64,000 nucleotides of DNA from an uncultured Lachnospiraceae bacterium (GCA_910578405.1 CAJTQO010000016.1:5892-69891); one strand, 5' to 3'. Numbered from the stretch's first letter, positions 1 through 9,678 are shown. Made by a program: numbers and translations. Notes: generated by a model not told the origin, from the letters alone.

Positions 1-933
1 GGGACGCCCTCTCCTACCGTTGTCAATCAGGGCGTCCACCGCTTCCTGTAACATTCTCTTTTCATTGCGCACAATAATATCCGGCGCGCCTAATTCCAAC
101 AGCCTTTTCAAACGATTGTTCCTGTTAATAATCCTCCGGTACAAATCATTTAAGTCAGAAGTTGCGAAACGTCCGCCGTCCAACTGCACCATAGGCCGCA
201 AATCCGGCGGGATAACCGGAATGGCGTCCATAATCATCCATTCCGGCTTATTGCCGGATTCCCGGAATGCTTCCACCACTTCCAGCCGCTTAATAATCCT
301 CGCCCGCTTCTGCCCGGTGGATTCTTTCAGCCCGGTCTTTAACTCCACCGCTTCCGTTTCCAAATCTATGGCTTCCAACAGCTCTTTGATGGCCTCCGCG
401 CCCATGCCCACACGGAACCGGTTGCCCCATGTCTCCCTGGCGTCCTGGTACTCCTTCTCAGACAACACCTGCTTGTAGTCCATATCGGTGTCCCCTTCAT
501 CCAGCACAATATAAGAGGCAAAATACAACACCTTCTCCAACACCCTGGGCGAAAGATCCAAAATCAACCCCATACGGCTGGGGATTCCTTTGAAATACCA
601 GATATGGGACACCGGGGCAGCCAGCTCAATATGCCCCATGCGCTCCCGGCGCACGCTGGATTTGGTCACTTCCACCCCACAGCGGTCGCAGACCACGCCT
701 TTATACCGGATTTTCTTATATTTCCCGCAGTGGCACTCCCAGTCCTTGCTGGGGCCGAATATCTTTTCGCAGAACAGCCCTTCCCTTTCCGGCTTCAAGG
801 TTCTGTAGTTAATGGTTTCCGGCTTGGTGACTTCCCCCCTGGACCACTCTCTGATTTTTTCGGGCGATGCTAAACCAATTTTAATTGCATCAAATGTCAT
901 TGGTTGATAAGTTTCCTGTTTTGTTTCTGGCAT
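1..933 (-). CDS. rpoC: DNA-directed RNA polymerase subunit beta' (N-terminal part)
   Basis: This is the largest catalytic subunit of RNA polymerase; only the first 311 codons are in the window and the frame is still open at base 1. The start is the ATG at 933, giving MPETKQETYQPMTFDAIKIG, with an AAAGGGATG ribosome binding site upstream. The N-terminal zinc-binding domain is visible, with the cysteine pairs CHC and CDRC flanking KYKKIRYKGVV, followed by the clamp region. It lies 50 bases downstream of rpoB on the same strand, as in nearly all bacteria, so the two are surely cotranscribed. There is no sign of damage. The active-site aspartates would lie beyond the left edge. Confidence 0.97.
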   Translation of the reverse strand, partial: MPETKQETYQPMTFDAIKIGLASPEKIREWSRGEVTKPETINYRTLKPEREGLFCEKIFGPSKDWECHCGKYKKIRYKGVVCDRCGVEVTKSSVRRERMGHIELAAPVSHIWYFKGIPSRMGLILDLSPRVLEKVLYFASYIVLDEGDTDMDYKQVLSEKEYQDARETWGNRFRVGMGAEAIKELLEAIDLETEAVELKTGLKESTGQKRARIIKRLEVVEAFRESGNKPEWMIMDAIPVIPPDLRPMVQLDGGRFATSDLNDLYRRIINRNNRLKRLLELGAPDIIVRNEKRMLQEAVDALIDNGRRGRP

Positions 934-983
934 CTTCACACATCCCTTTCTTTTCGGACTGCTTGCTATCTCTCCAACTGTCA

Positions 984-3900
984 TCACTCATCATACACAT
1001 CCGCAAATTCGGCCTCATCATCCAGCTCCAGCTCTAACTCATCCTCCTCCATCTCATGGTCGCTGCTGACAAGTTCCCCGCTGTCATCGTCAAATTCCTG
1101 CTTCTGGTAGCCCATATGCCCCAAAGGTTCTTCCTCATAATCATAATTCTTACGGTCGCCTTCCATTTCATAACGGTAATCCGTATCGCCGTAATCTATG
1201 GTTTCCACAATCTCCACTTCCGTCTGGTCATCCCGCAGCACGCGCACATCCAGGCCAAGTGACTGGAGTTCCTTTAACAATACCTTGAAGGATTCCGGAA
1301 TGCCCGGCTCCGGGATATTGTCGCCTTTGATAATCGCTTCATAAGTCTTCACACGCCCTACCACATCATCCGACTTCACGGTCAGTATTTCCTGCAGCGT
1401 GTAGGAAGCGCCATATGCCTCCAAAGCCCATACTTCCATTTCCCCGAAACGCTGTCCGCCAAACTGCGCCTTACCGCCTAACGGCTGCTGCGTCACGAGC
1501 GAATAAGGGCCTGTGGAACGGGCATGGATTTTGTCGTCCACCAGATGATGCAGTTTCAGGTAATGCATATGCCCAATCGTAACCGGGCTGTCAAAATATT
1601 CTCCCGTCCGGCCGTCCCGCAGCCTGACTTTCCCATCCCTGGAAATAGGCACGCCCTTCCAGAGTTCTCTGTGTTCCCTATGCTCATACAGGTAATCCAT
1701 CACTTCAGGAAGCAGTTCTTCCTTATGCTTTTGCTCAAACTCTTCCCATTCCAAGTTCACATAATCGTTGGCCAAATCCAACGTATCCATAATGTCCACT
1801 TCGTTTGCGCCGTCAAATACCGGCGTAGCCACATTAAAGCCAAGCGCTTTCGCCGCCAAAGACAAATGAATCTCCAATACCTGTCCAATGTTCATACGGG
1901 ACGGCACGCCTAAGGGGTTTAGCACAATGTCCAAAGGCCGCCCGTTTGGCAGGTACGGCATATCCTCCACCGGAAGCACGCGGGAAACCACACCCTTGTT
2001 CCCATGGCGCCCTGCCATCTTGTCGCCCACGGAAATCTTCCTTTTCTGAGCGATATAAATGCGCACAGCCTGGTTTACGCCAGGCGAAAGCTCATCGCCG
2101 TTGTCCCTGGTAAATACTTTCGCATCCACTACAATTCCGTATTCCCCATGGGGCACCTTTAAGGACGTATCCCTGACTTCCCTTGCCTTTTCACCGAAAA
2201 TCGCGCGTAACAGCCGCTCTTCCGCCGTCAGCTCCGTCTCGCCCTTCGGGGTCACTTTCCCAACCAGGATATCTCCGGCGCGCACCTCCGCGCCGATACG
2301 GATAATCCCACGGTCATCCAAGTCTTTCAACGCCTCATCGCCCACACCCGGCACATCTCTGGTGATTTCTTCCGGCCCAAGCTTCGTATCACGGGCCTCT
2401 GCCTCATATTCCTCTATATGAACGGAGGTATACACATCCTCCTGTACCAGCCTTTCGCTTAACAGAACGGCGTCCTCATAATTATAGCCTTCCCATGTCA
2501 TAAAGCCAATCAGCGGATTCTTGCCTAACGCCAGCTCCCCTTGCGAAGTGGAAGGGCCGTCTGCAATCACCTCGCCTTTCTCCACATGTTCCCCTTTGAA
2601 CACTACCGGCTTTTGGTTATAACAGTTGGACTGGTTGCTGCGGGAGAATTTCGTCAGACAGTATTCATCCCTTTCGCCGCTGTCATATGTCATTTTAATA
2701 ATTCTGGACGAAACGTAATCTATCGTCCCCGACTTCCTGGCCACCACGCACACCCCGGAGTCCACGGCCGCTTTCGGCTCCATGCCGGTGCCTACCGCCG
2801 GGGCTTCCGTCGTCAGCAGCGGCACTGCCTGACGCTGCATGTTGGAGCCCATCAACGCACGGTTCGCATCGTCGTTTTCCAAAAACGGGATAAGCGCCGT
2901 CGCCACGGAAAACACCATCTTTGGCGACACGTCCATATAGTCAAACATTGCTTTCGGATACTCGGAAGTTTCTTCCCTGTAACGGCCGGACACCGTGTTC
3001 TTTACAAAATGCCCGTCAGCGTCCAGCGCCTCATTAGCCTGGGCTACATGGTAATTGTCCTCTTCGTCCGCCGTCATATAGACCACTTCCTCCGTTACCC
3101 GCGGGTTCGCCGGGTCGGATTTGTCAATCTTACGGTACGGCGCCTCCACAAAACCGTATTCGTTAATCCGCGCATAGCTTGCCAATGAATTGATTAAGCC
3201 AATGTTCGGGCCTTCCGGCGTCTCAATGGGACACATCCTTCCGTAGTGGGAGTAATGCACGTCACGCACCTCAAACCCTGCCCGATCCCTGGAAAGGCCG
3301 CCAGGCCCCAATGCGGACAAACGCCTTTTGTGAGTCAGCTCGCCCAATGGGTTATTCTGATCCATAAACTGGGACAACTGGGAAGAACCGAAAAACTCCT
3401 TCACCGCCGCCTGCACAGGCTTAATGTTAATCAACACCTGCGGGGAAATCTCATCCATATCATGGGTGGTCATCCTCTCCCGCACCACTCTTTCCATCCT
3501 GGACAGACCAATCCGGTACTGGTTCTGCAAAAGCTCGCCTACCGAACGGATACGACGGTTGCCCAAATGGTCGATATCGTCATCATTCCCGATACCATAT
3601 TCCAGATGGATATTATAATTAATGGAAGCGATAATATCTTCCTTTGTAATATGCTTCGGAATCAGTTCATGCACATTTTTGCGGATAGCCACCGCCAGCC
3701 CTTCCGGGTCTTCGCTGTATTCTTCCAGAATCTGCGCCAGAACCGGATAGTACACCTGCTCCGTAATTCCCAGCTCTTTCGGATTACAGTCCACAAAACT
3801 CGTAAGATCCACCATCATATTGGATAAAACCTTTACGTTTTTCTCTTCCGTCTGAATATATACATAAGGGAGCCCCGCATTCTGGATAGCGTCCGCCAAC

Positions 3901-4850
3901 TCAGCAGTCACCTTCGCCCCCGCCGTCGCCAATACCTCGCCTGTCATCACATCCACCACATCCTCTGCCAGAATGTGGTTCCTTATCCGGTTGCGCAACG
4001 CCAGCTTCTTATTAAATTTGTATCTCCCGACTTTCGCCAGGTCATACCTTCTTGGGTCAAAAAACATAGCGTTAATCAGGCTCTCTGCGCTTTCCACACT
4101 CAACGGCTCACCCGGACGGATTTTTTTATATAACTCTAAGAGACCCCCCTGGTAGTTCTCAGAAGTGTCTTTCCCAAAACTTGCTTCAATCTTCGGTTCT
4201 TCGCCAAACAAATCCCGAATCTCATCGTTGGTGCCAACACCCAACGCCCGCAGCAATACGGTAATCGGCACTTTCCTTGTCCGGTCTACGCGCACATAAA
4301 ACACATCATTGGAATCCGTCTCATATTCCAGCCATGCGCCGCGGTTGGGGATAACGGTGGAAGAGAACAGCCTCTTGCCGATTTTATCATGCCCGATGGC
4401 ATAATAAATACCGGGCGAACGCACCAACTGGCTGACGATAACGCGTTCCGCGCCGTTGATGACGAATGTCCCTGTCTCTGTCATTAATGGAAGATCCCCC
4501 ATAAAGATTTCATGTTCGCTGATTTCCTCTTTTTCCTTATTATAAAGGCGAACCTTAACCTTTAAAGGCGCCGCATAAGTCGCATCCCTTTCTTTGCATT
4601 TCTCAATCGAATACTTCACATCCTTCTCACACAGCTCAAAGCCTACAAACTCCAGGCTTAAATGCCCGCTGTAGTCTGCGATCGGAGAAATATCATCAAA
4701 GACTTCTTTCAAGCCTTCTCTGAGAAACCATCTGTAAGAGTCCTTCTGTACCTCAATCAGGTTTGGCATTTCCAAAACCTCTTTTTGTCGTGAATAACTC
4801 ATACGTATGTTTTTGCTCGCGGCAATAGGACGTATTCTGTTTTTTTCCAT
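984..4850 (-). CDS. rpoB: DNA-directed RNA polymerase subunit beta
   Basis: This is the beta subunit of RNA polymerase, 1288 residues from the chosen start. The start MEKNRIRPIAASKN is preferred because a GGGGTG site lies 8 bases upstream; the frame stays open to 5039, but the extra residues do not resemble the family. The rifampicin pocket is intact (SQLSQFMDQNNPLGELTHKR and RLSALGPGG), with the usual Asp, His and Ser at the positions most often changed in resistant strains. The C-terminal signature GGQRFGEMEVWALEAYGA is present. The last 60 or so residues form a very acidic tail (EMEEDELELELDDEAEF). It is cotranscribed with rpoC downstream and probably partly with rplJL upstream. Confidence 0.98.
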   Translation of the reverse strand: MEKNRIRPIAASKNIRMSYSRQKEVLEMPNLIEVQKDSYRWFLREGLKEVFDDISPIADYSGHLSLEFVGFELCEKDVKYSIEKCKERDATYAAPLKVKVRLYNKEKEEISEHEIFMGDLPLMTETGTFVINGAERVIVSQLVRSPGIYYAIGHDKIGKRLFSSTVIPNRGAWLEYETDSNDVFYVRVDRTRKVPITVLLRALGVGTNDEIRDLFGEEPKIEASFGKDTSENYQGGLLELYKKIRPGEPLSVESAESLINAMFFDPRRYDLAKVGRYKFNKKLALRNRIRNHILAEDVVDVMTGEVLATAGAKVTAELADAIQNAGLPYVYIQTEEKNVKVLSNMMVDLTSFVDCNPKELGITEQVYYPVLAQILEEYSEDPEGLAVAIRKNVHELIPKHITKEDIIASINYNIHLEYGIGNDDDIDHLGNRRIRSVGELLQNQYRIGLSRMERVVRERMTTHDMDEISPQVLINIKPVQAAVKEFFGSSQLSQFMDQNNPLGELTHKRRLSALGPGGLSRDRAGFEVRDVHYSHYGRMCPIETPEGPNIGLINSLASYARINEYGFVEAPYRKIDKSDPANPRVTEEVVYMTADEEDNYHVAQANEALDADGHFVKNTVSGRYREETSEYPKAMFDYMDVSPKMVFSVATALIPFLENDDANRALMGSNMQRQAVPLLTTEAPAVGTGMEPKAAVDSGVCVVARKSGTIDYVSSRIIKMTYDSGERDEYCLTKFSRSNQSNCYNQKPVVFKGEHVEKGEVIADGPSTSQGELALGKNPLIGFMTWEGYNYEDAVLLSERLVQEDVYTSVHIEEYEAEARDTKLGPEEITRDVPGVGDEALKDLDDRGIIRIGAEVRAGDILVGKVTPKGETELTAEERLLRAIFGEKAREVRDTSLKVPHGEYGIVVDAKVFTRDNGDELSPGVNQAVRIYIAQKRKISVGDKMAGRHGNKGVVSRVLPVEDMPYLPNGRPLDIVLNPLGVPSRMNIGQVLEIHLSLAAKALGFNVATPVFDGANEVDIMDTLDLANDYVNLEWEEFEQKHKEELLPEVMDYLYEHREHRELWKGVPISRDGKVRLRDGRTGEYFDSPVTIGHMHYLKLHHLVDDKIHARSTGPYSLVTQQPLGGKAQFGGQRFGEMEVWALEAYGASYTLQEILTVKSDDVVGRVKTYEAIIKGDNIPEPGIPESFKVLLKELQSLGLDVRVLRDDQTEVEIVETIDYGDTDYRYEMEGDRKNYDYEEEPLGHMGYQKQEFDDDSGELVSSDHEMEEDELELELDDEAEFADVYDE

Positions 4851-5182
4851 TAACATTTCACCCCGTTCTTCTTGATATTGAGCCTGCTCCTCCATCCGGC
4901 CGGAAATCAGAATCCTGCACTGGCATAACTGACCTGGCAGCGCCTTATTTTCTGCCCGGATAGAGTACAATTTTCGGTGATAAATAATTCCTATTTGTAT
5001 AAAAAGGAAAGGTAAGCATACCTTACCACAATAGCGCATTTTCCATTCTACTACAAATTGGAAAAAGAGTCAAGTATTTTTTACGAGAAACCGCGAAATG
5101 CATTTTTCCACAGCAGGCTGCCAAGCTGCCATTTCCATAAAATTCATTTCCGCGACAGATAACATACGCTCCCAGACATACG

Positions 5183-5210
5183 AAAAGCCGGAAAGAAATC
5201 TCTTTCCGGC
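5183..5210 (-). terminator. Hairpin between rplL and rpoB (terminator or attenuator)
   Basis: A perfect 10-bp stem (GCCGGAAAGA with TCTTTCCGGC, loop GATT) is followed on the minus strand by only four T residues. It sits 34 bases after the rplL stop. The rest of the rplL-rpoB gap holds no gene. The weak T tract fits a partial terminator that lets some transcripts reach rpoB, as is known for this junction in other bacteria; that role is inferred. Confidence 0.7.
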
Positions 5211-5243
5211 CCATCCGTCTTTGCAAAAAGGAAATGGCTTCCA

Positions 5244-5621
5244 TTATTTAATGGTAACTTTTGCGCCTTCCCCTTCCAGCTTGGTCTTAAGTTCTTCCGC
5301 TTCTGCTTTGGAAACGCCTTCCTTCACTGCCTTAGGAGCCGCTTCTACCAGGTCTTTTGCTTCTTTCAGGCCAAGGCCGGTAGCTTCACGCACTACTTTG
5401 ATTACTTTTACTTTGTTCGGCCCGATTTCCGTAAGCTCTACGTCAAACTCTGTCTTTTCTTCTTCCTGCGCTGCGCCGCCGTCTGCCGCTGCCACAACTA
5501 CCGCGCCTGCCGCTGCGGATACGCCGAATTCTTCTTCACAAGCTTTTACCAAATCATTCAGTTCCAATACGGTCAACTCTTTGATTGCATCAATAAATTC
5601 CTGGGTTGTTAATTTCGCCAT
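5244..5621 (-). CDS. rplL: 50S ribosomal protein L7/L12
   Basis: This is the stalk protein of the large ribosomal subunit, which recruits translation factors. At 125 residues it has the normal length. The N-terminal dimerisation helices (TTQEFIDAIKELTVLELNDL) lead to an Ala/Gly-rich hinge around residues 35-50, and then the compact C-terminal domain with the GLGLKEAKDLVE motif that contacts factors. The ATG at 5621 follows a GGAGGT site. It lies 140 bases downstream of rplJ and is made in excess over L10 in known systems. Nothing odd was seen. Confidence 0.97.
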   Translation of the reverse strand: MAKLTTQEFIDAIKELTVLELNDLVKACEEEFGVSAAAGAVVVAAADGGAAQEEEKTEFDVELTEIGPNKVKVIKVVREATGLGLKEAKDLVEAAPKAVKEGVSKAEAEELKTKLEGEGAKVTIK

Positions 5622-5761
5622 GATGTTTTACCTCCATTTTTCATCCAAAATTCCATTCCGGTTTCTCGCTGCCTCCGGACTTATGCCTTCCACTTATGCC
5701 CGGCTCAAATGCCATGCGTTTTTTAACCATAACATTCCGCACGGGCTTCCACAGCCTGTCG

Positions 5762-6325
5762 TTACTCTGCGCTGGGCGCTTCTTCCGGCGCCGCTTCTTC
5801 TGCCGGGGCCTGCGCTTCCATTTCCGCCGCCGCTGCGCTTGCGCCGCCTTTTTCCGCCAACTGGTTCAGTACGCGCGCGAAATTCGAAACAGGGGACTGT
5901 ATGCTTCCAAGCAACTTGGAAAGAAGCTCTTCCCTGGAAGGAATCTTCGCTATTTCCGCAATGCCTTTTGCATCGTATGCAATGCCTTCCACAATGCCGC
6001 CCTTTACTTCCAGTTTGGAAGCATCCTTGGCAAACTTGCAGATAATCCTTGCCGGCGCCGTAGCGTCGGTTGTGGAAATCGCAACTGCACTGGGGCCTTC
6101 CAGATACGGAAGGAGCGGTTCGCAATCGGTACCCTTGAATGCAAAGTTCATCATCGTGTTTTTATAAACCTTGTAAGTAATCCCTGCTTCACGCATTTCC
6201 TTACGCAGCCTTGTGTCCTGCTCTACCGTCAGCCCGCGGTAATCCACAAGAACTACGGACTGGGCATCCTTGATATTCGCAGAAATCTCTTCTACGATGG
6301 GTTGTTTCAATTCAATCTTGGCCAC
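5762..6325 (-). CDS. rplJ: 50S ribosomal protein L10
   Basis: L10 anchors L7/L12 dimers to the ribosome. The 187-residue product begins at a GTG codon at 6325, with an AAGGAGGT site upstream. The N-terminal rRNA-binding half contains the family motif VVLVDYRGLTVEQ, and the C-terminal helix for L7/L12 binding is followed by an Ala/Glu/Pro-rich tail (from about residue 162), slightly longer than in many relatives. It is the first gene of the rplJ-rplL-rpoB-rpoC run and is preceded by a 224-base leader with an attenuator-like hairpin, described separately. Confidence 0.96.
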   Translation of the reverse strand: MAKIELKQPIVEEISANIKDAQSVVLVDYRGLTVEQDTRLRKEMREAGITYKVYKNTMMNFAFKGTDCEPLLPYLEGPSAVAISTTDATAPARIICKFAKDASKLEVKGGIVEGIAYDAKGIAEIAKIPSREELLSKLLGSIQSPVSNFARVLNQLAEKGGASAAAAEMEAQAPAEEAAPEEAPSAE

Positions 6326-6549
6326 TTTCCCTACCTCCTTATTAGATTATTTTGCCGAAAGGAGTTTTTCTTATTATCCATAAAAAACCTTCCGTCTCCA
6401 GACATACCTGAAGACAGGAAGGTTCCATAGCAAAAGAAATGAACGCTTTTCCTCGGTAGGCGTTTTCTCCTTACGCCATATGGGTCAGCCCCATATACGG
6501 CACCTACTGTCTCCGGCACGGTCAATCCGCTTCCAGACTAACCTCTCTT
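6326..6549 (-). promoter_or_regulatory. L10 (rplJ) mRNA leader with attenuator
   Basis: This is a long untranslated leader between the rplJ promoter and the rplJ start. In Firmicutes, the L10-L7/L12 complex binds such leaders and controls transcription termination ahead of rplJ. The segment has GC-rich complementary blocks near 6475-6530 and ends in the strong hairpin at 6381-6424. Position, length and the terminator agree with the L10 leader family. I could not run a covariance model to prove the fit. Confidence 0.7.
6381..6424 (-). terminator. Intrinsic terminator hairpin inside the rplJ leader
   Basis: AACCTTCC and GGAAGGTT form the base of the stem, extended by GTCT with AGAC around a TCAGG/CTGGA apex, followed on the minus strand by TTTTTTA. 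It lies 56 bases ahead of rplJ, where an attenuator is expected. Confidence 0.75.
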
Positions 6550-6578
6550 ACTATACGGCATATAAAAAGGTTTGTCAA
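6550..6578 (-). promoter_or_regulatory. Sigma-A promoter of the rplJL-rpoBC operon
   Basis: On the minus strand, TTGACA at 6573-6578 and TATAGT at 6550-6555 are separated by exactly 17 bases. This is a near-consensus housekeeping promoter and fits the high expression expected of the operon. Confidence 0.88.
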
Positions 6579-6597
6579 CAAAAAATTTAAAACCCTA

Positions 6598-6626
6598 TTG
6601 ACGTTATGCAAACTTTCCATTAGAAT
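6598..6626 (+). promoter_or_regulatory. Sigma-A promoter of the MATE transporter gene
   Basis: TTGACG at 6598-6603 and TAGAAT at 6621-6626 are 17 bases apart on the plus strand. The -35 boxes of this promoter and the divergent rplJ promoter are only 19 bases apart, so the two back-to-back polymerase sites may influence each other. Confidence 0.7.
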
Positions 6627-6732
6627 GGTCTGACATGCACCATTTTACCCGCACAAATGTTTGAGTCCGAAAGCGATGCGGGCAAAAATAACGGAACTTA
6701 TCCTGTATCCGGAAAAGAAAGGAGACAATGCC

Positions 6733-8133
6733 ATGTGGGCAAAATTCAAAAACAAATTTATAGGTGACAGGGATTTTTACCGCCATGTGCTTTTTCTGGC
6801 CGTCCCCATGATTATCCAGAACGCCATCACCAGCTTTGTGAGCTTTTTAGACAATATTATGGTAGGCCAGATTGGCACCGAACAGATGTCAGGCGTCGCC
6901 ATTGTCAACCAGTTGGTGTTTGTTTTCAACATTTTTATTTTCGGCGGCGTATCCGGCGCTGGCATTTTCAGCACGCAATATTATGGAAAAGGCGATTACG
7001 AAGGGCAGAAACATGCCTTCCGGTTTAAACTGTACATATGCGCCGTCATTGCCGGGGCTGCGCTCCTTTTGTTTGGATTTTTGGATACGCAGTTGATTTC
7101 CCTTTATCTAAATGACGCCGGCAGCGTGGGCGACATCACCCTTGCCATGAAATACGGCCGGGAATACCTGGCGGTTATGATTATTGGCCTTGCGCCTTTT
7201 GCCATCGGCCAGGCATACATCAGCACCATCCGCGAAACCGGGCAGACCTTTGTGCCTATGTTTGCAGGCATCGTGGCGGTGGTTACAAACCTGGCGCTGG
7301 ATTACCTATTGATTTTTGGCGCGTTGGGCCTGCCTGCCTTAGGCGTGCGGGGCGCCGCCATCGCCACTGTTATCGCCCGTTTTATCGAGTTTTTCATTGT
7401 GGTAGTCTGGACGCACAGCCACAAAAAGGAAAACCCTTATATTGCAGGCGCGTACAGCAGCCCCAAAATCCCGTGGCACACCTTAAAAGGCATCCTGGTG
7501 AAAGGCTCCCCTTTGATGTTCAATGAAATGCTGTGGGCTACCGGCATTGCCGTAATTTCCCAATGCTATGCCGCCCGCGGGCTGGAGGTGGTGGCTGCCC
7601 AGAATATCTCCTCTACCATCAGCAACCTGTTCAACATTGTCTACATCCAGTTAGGAGGATGCATCTCCATTGTGGTGGGGCAGCTTCTTGGCGCCGGGAA
7701 ACTGGAAGAAGCAAGGGATTCGGACAACAAGATGATTTTTTTCAGCGTCTGTTCCTGTACGGCAATTTCGCTGCTTATGATGGTTGTGGGCCGTTTCTTC
7801 CCCTCCATTTACAATACGGAGGAAAGCATCAAATCCCTTGCCCGGACTTTCATCGTGATTGCCGCGCTGGCCATGCCGCTATGCTCTTTTTCCCACTGCG
7901 CCTATTTTACGCTGCGCTCCGGCGGGAAAACCATTGTCACTTTCCTTTTTGACAGCGTATATACGTGGGCGCTGGTCATCCCTTTTGCCTATTTCCTGGC
8001 AAACCACACTACGCTGCCCATTGCCGTAGTTTTTTTCCTTGTGCAGTTTACGGAAATCTTCAAGGTGACTTTAGGATTCTTTATGGTAAAAAGCGGCGTA
8101 TGGCTGCAGAATATCGTGGAAGGGGAAGCCTGA
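6733..8133 (+). CDS. MATE family multidrug/sodium antiporter
   Basis: This membrane transporter of the MATE family (466 residues, 12 predicted membrane segments) would export drugs or metabolites in exchange for Na+ or H+. The ATG at 6733 has AAAGGAG 8 bases upstream; the frame is open from 6661, but the extra codons include the ribosome binding site itself. Typical features are the first-helix region FLAVPMIIQNAITSFVSFLD followed by NIMVGQIGTEQMSG, and the repeat-half motif GSPLMFNEMLWATGIAV near residue 258. It is the only plus-strand gene within the ribosomal cluster, has its own promoter, and ends in its own terminator. The substrate cannot be told from the sequence. Confidence 0.92.
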   Translation: MWAKFKNKFIGDRDFYRHVLFLAVPMIIQNAITSFVSFLDNIMVGQIGTEQMSGVAIVNQLVFVFNIFIFGGVSGAGIFSTQYYGKGDYEGQKHAFRFKLYICAVIAGAALLLFGFLDTQLISLYLNDAGSVGDITLAMKYGREYLAVMIIGLAPFAIGQAYISTIRETGQTFVPMFAGIVAVVTNLALDYLLIFGALGLPALGVRGAAIATVIARFIEFFIVVVWTHSHKKENPYIAGAYSSPKIPWHTLKGILVKGSPLMFNEMLWATGIAVISQCYAARGLEVVAAQNISSTISNLFNIVYIQLGGCISIVVGQLLGAGKLEEARDSDNKMIFFSVCSCTAISLLMMVVGRFFPSIYNTEESIKSLARTFIVIAALAMPLCSFSHCAYFTLRSGGKTIVTFLFDSVYTWALVIPFAYFLANHTTLPIAVVFFLVQFTEIFKVTLGFFMVKSGVWLQNIVEGEA

Positions 8134-8160
8134 GTGAAAACCAGGCTTCCCCTTCTTTTT
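8122..8160 (+). terminator. Terminator of the MATE gene
   Basis: A perfect 11-bp stem, GGGGAAGCCTG with CAGGCTTCCCC, overlaps the stop codon at 8131-8133 and is followed by TTCTTTTT. It separates the convergent MATE and CapA-like genes. Confidence 0.9.
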
Positions 8161-8185
8161 CATGCGTAGATTTTTCCCCGCTATC

Positions 8186-9562
8186 TTATGGCGCCGTCAC
8201 ATATCCCTCTTCATCAATGGATGCTTTGGGCGAAATGGAACGCATATAAGAAAGCACCCGTTCTTTCTCTTCTTCATGCAGCAAAGTGGTCGTGCAGTTT
8301 TTTTGCAAAGCCGGAAGGAACTGCAGGCTTTCCAGCCCTTCTTCGGTAATGACCGCCTTTACCAGACAAGTGTCCAACTGCCTGGAATTAAAAAGGAAAT
8401 TCCCCAAACTATACACCACCGGAACGCCATTGATATACTGAATCGGCTGCAGGCAATGGGAATGGTCGCCGATAATCAAGTCCGCCCCGGCTTCCACAAG
8501 CTTAGGCGCCTGGTCTAACTGCGCCCAGTCCGGCACATCGGTGCTTTCCGTTCCCCAATGGATATACACCACCAGGAAATCGCACTGCTGTTTCACTTCC
8601 CTTACCGCTTCCAATAACTTATCCGGGTTCCAGCAGCGGAAAACGCCTGCAGAAGTATCCGTCGCCCCTTTGGTATCCGGGTTATCCAGCCGTTCAATCT
8701 GGGTTGCAGACACCACCGCGATTTTTATGTCCCCTGCAATAAAATAGATTGGGGCGGCCGCTTCCTCCAGATTATTCCCCGCCCCCACAAACGGAATGCC
8801 CGCCTCCTTTAACGTATCCATCGTATCCAGGAACGCGTCCGGCCCATAATCATAGGCATGGTTATTGGCAAGGGATACGATATCCGCGCCCATATCATGC
8901 AATAGCTGCACATATTCCGGCTTGGCCCGAAAGGTAAACTGCTTCCCTTCCGTCGGCGCCCCCCGGTTGGAATAGGGAAACTCATTGTTGAGCATAAAGA
9001 TATCCGCCCCGCGCATTTCCGCCATCAAGTCTTCGGATATGCTGTCGTAAATGCCGTTCTGCCGTTGCAAAATCCTTGACATAACACTATACCCAGGGTC
9101 AAAAAGAATGTCCCCCGCAAAAGCCATTGTCACCTTTCCCTCTTCGGCCGTCTCCTTCGCATAAATTCCATTTGCCGCCATATATTCGCTGTCAGACAAA
9201 ATATCCGCATATTTCCCTGGCGCCTCCTGGCCGTCCTGCCCGTCGCCTCCCTGGCCATTCTGCGTCGCCTGTCCTGCCGCGCCCTGGCCGTCCTGCGTCG
9301 CCTGGCCCGCCGCATCTTCCCCTTCCCACCCGGCCAGACCCTGGCCGCTCTGCCCAGGCAAGCCTTCCGCCGCTGCATCCGGCCGGACGGCGGAAGGCTC
9401 CTGCTGCACCCTTTCCTGCAGACTGGCCGTTTCCTGTCCTTCCCCGGATTTTGCATAATAAATCAGAAATACCACGCTTCCCGCAAGAACAACGCCAAGC
9501 AATGTAGTCCAAAAGATAATTACCATATTCAAAAGATGTTTTTTTCTTTTCCGTTTCTTCAT
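8186..9562 (-). CDS. CapA family protein (membrane-anchored metallophosphatase fold)
   Basis: This is a member of the CapA/PGA-synthesis family, related to calcineurin-like phosphatases. Its exact reaction is unknown outside poly-gamma-glutamate systems. The ATG at 9562 (MKKRKRKKHLLN) has AGGAG 7 bases upstream. A short basic N-terminus and one membrane helix (about residues 12-35) anchor it outward. Next comes a Gly/Gln/Asp-rich linker with imperfect GQATQDGQGA repeats (about 70-110), then the catalytic domain with FAGDILFD, SLANNHAYDYG, VVYIHWGTE and GDHSHCLQPI, which supply the metal-binding residues. It lies just after the rplA terminator. No capBC genes are nearby, so a general cell-surface role is more likely than capsule synthesis. 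Confidence 0.85.
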   Translation of the reverse strand: MKKRKRKKHLLNMVIIFWTTLLGVVLAGSVVFLIYYAKSGEGQETASLQERVQQEPSAVRPDAAAEGLPGQSGQGLAGWEGEDAAGQATQDGQGAAGQATQNGQGGDGQDGQEAPGKYADILSDSEYMAANGIYAKETAEEGKVTMAFAGDILFDPGYSVMSRILQRQNGIYDSISEDLMAEMRGADIFMLNNEFPYSNRGAPTEGKQFTFRAKPEYVQLLHDMGADIVSLANNHAYDYGPDAFLDTMDTLKEAGIPFVGAGNNLEEAAAPIYFIAGDIKIAVVSATQIERLDNPDTKGATDTSAGVFRCWNPDKLLEAVREVKQQCDFLVVYIHWGTESTDVPDWAQLDQAPKLVEAGADLIIGDHSHCLQPIQYINGVPVVYSLGNFLFNSRQLDTCLVKAVITEEGLESLQFLPALQKNCTTTLLHEEEKERVLSYMRSISPKASIDEEGYVTAP

Positions 9563-9678
9563 TCTTCCACTCCTGCGCCGCCTGTTTCCATCCATGCCAT
9601 CCGGTTTCATCTTCCAGAGCATCCTTTCGCAAAAAGCGGAACCAACCAAACACTCCCCTGGCTGGCCCGCCCATACAA

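Noticed and set aside
1056..4155. Several plus-strand open frames of 60-215 codons antisense to rpoB
   Set aside because: They are mirror frames of a strongly biased coding sequence and lack ribosome binding sites and family features.
5023..5244. A 73-codon minus-strand frame between rplL and rpoB
   Set aside because: It overlaps the terminator hairpin and both gene ends, and resembles no protein.
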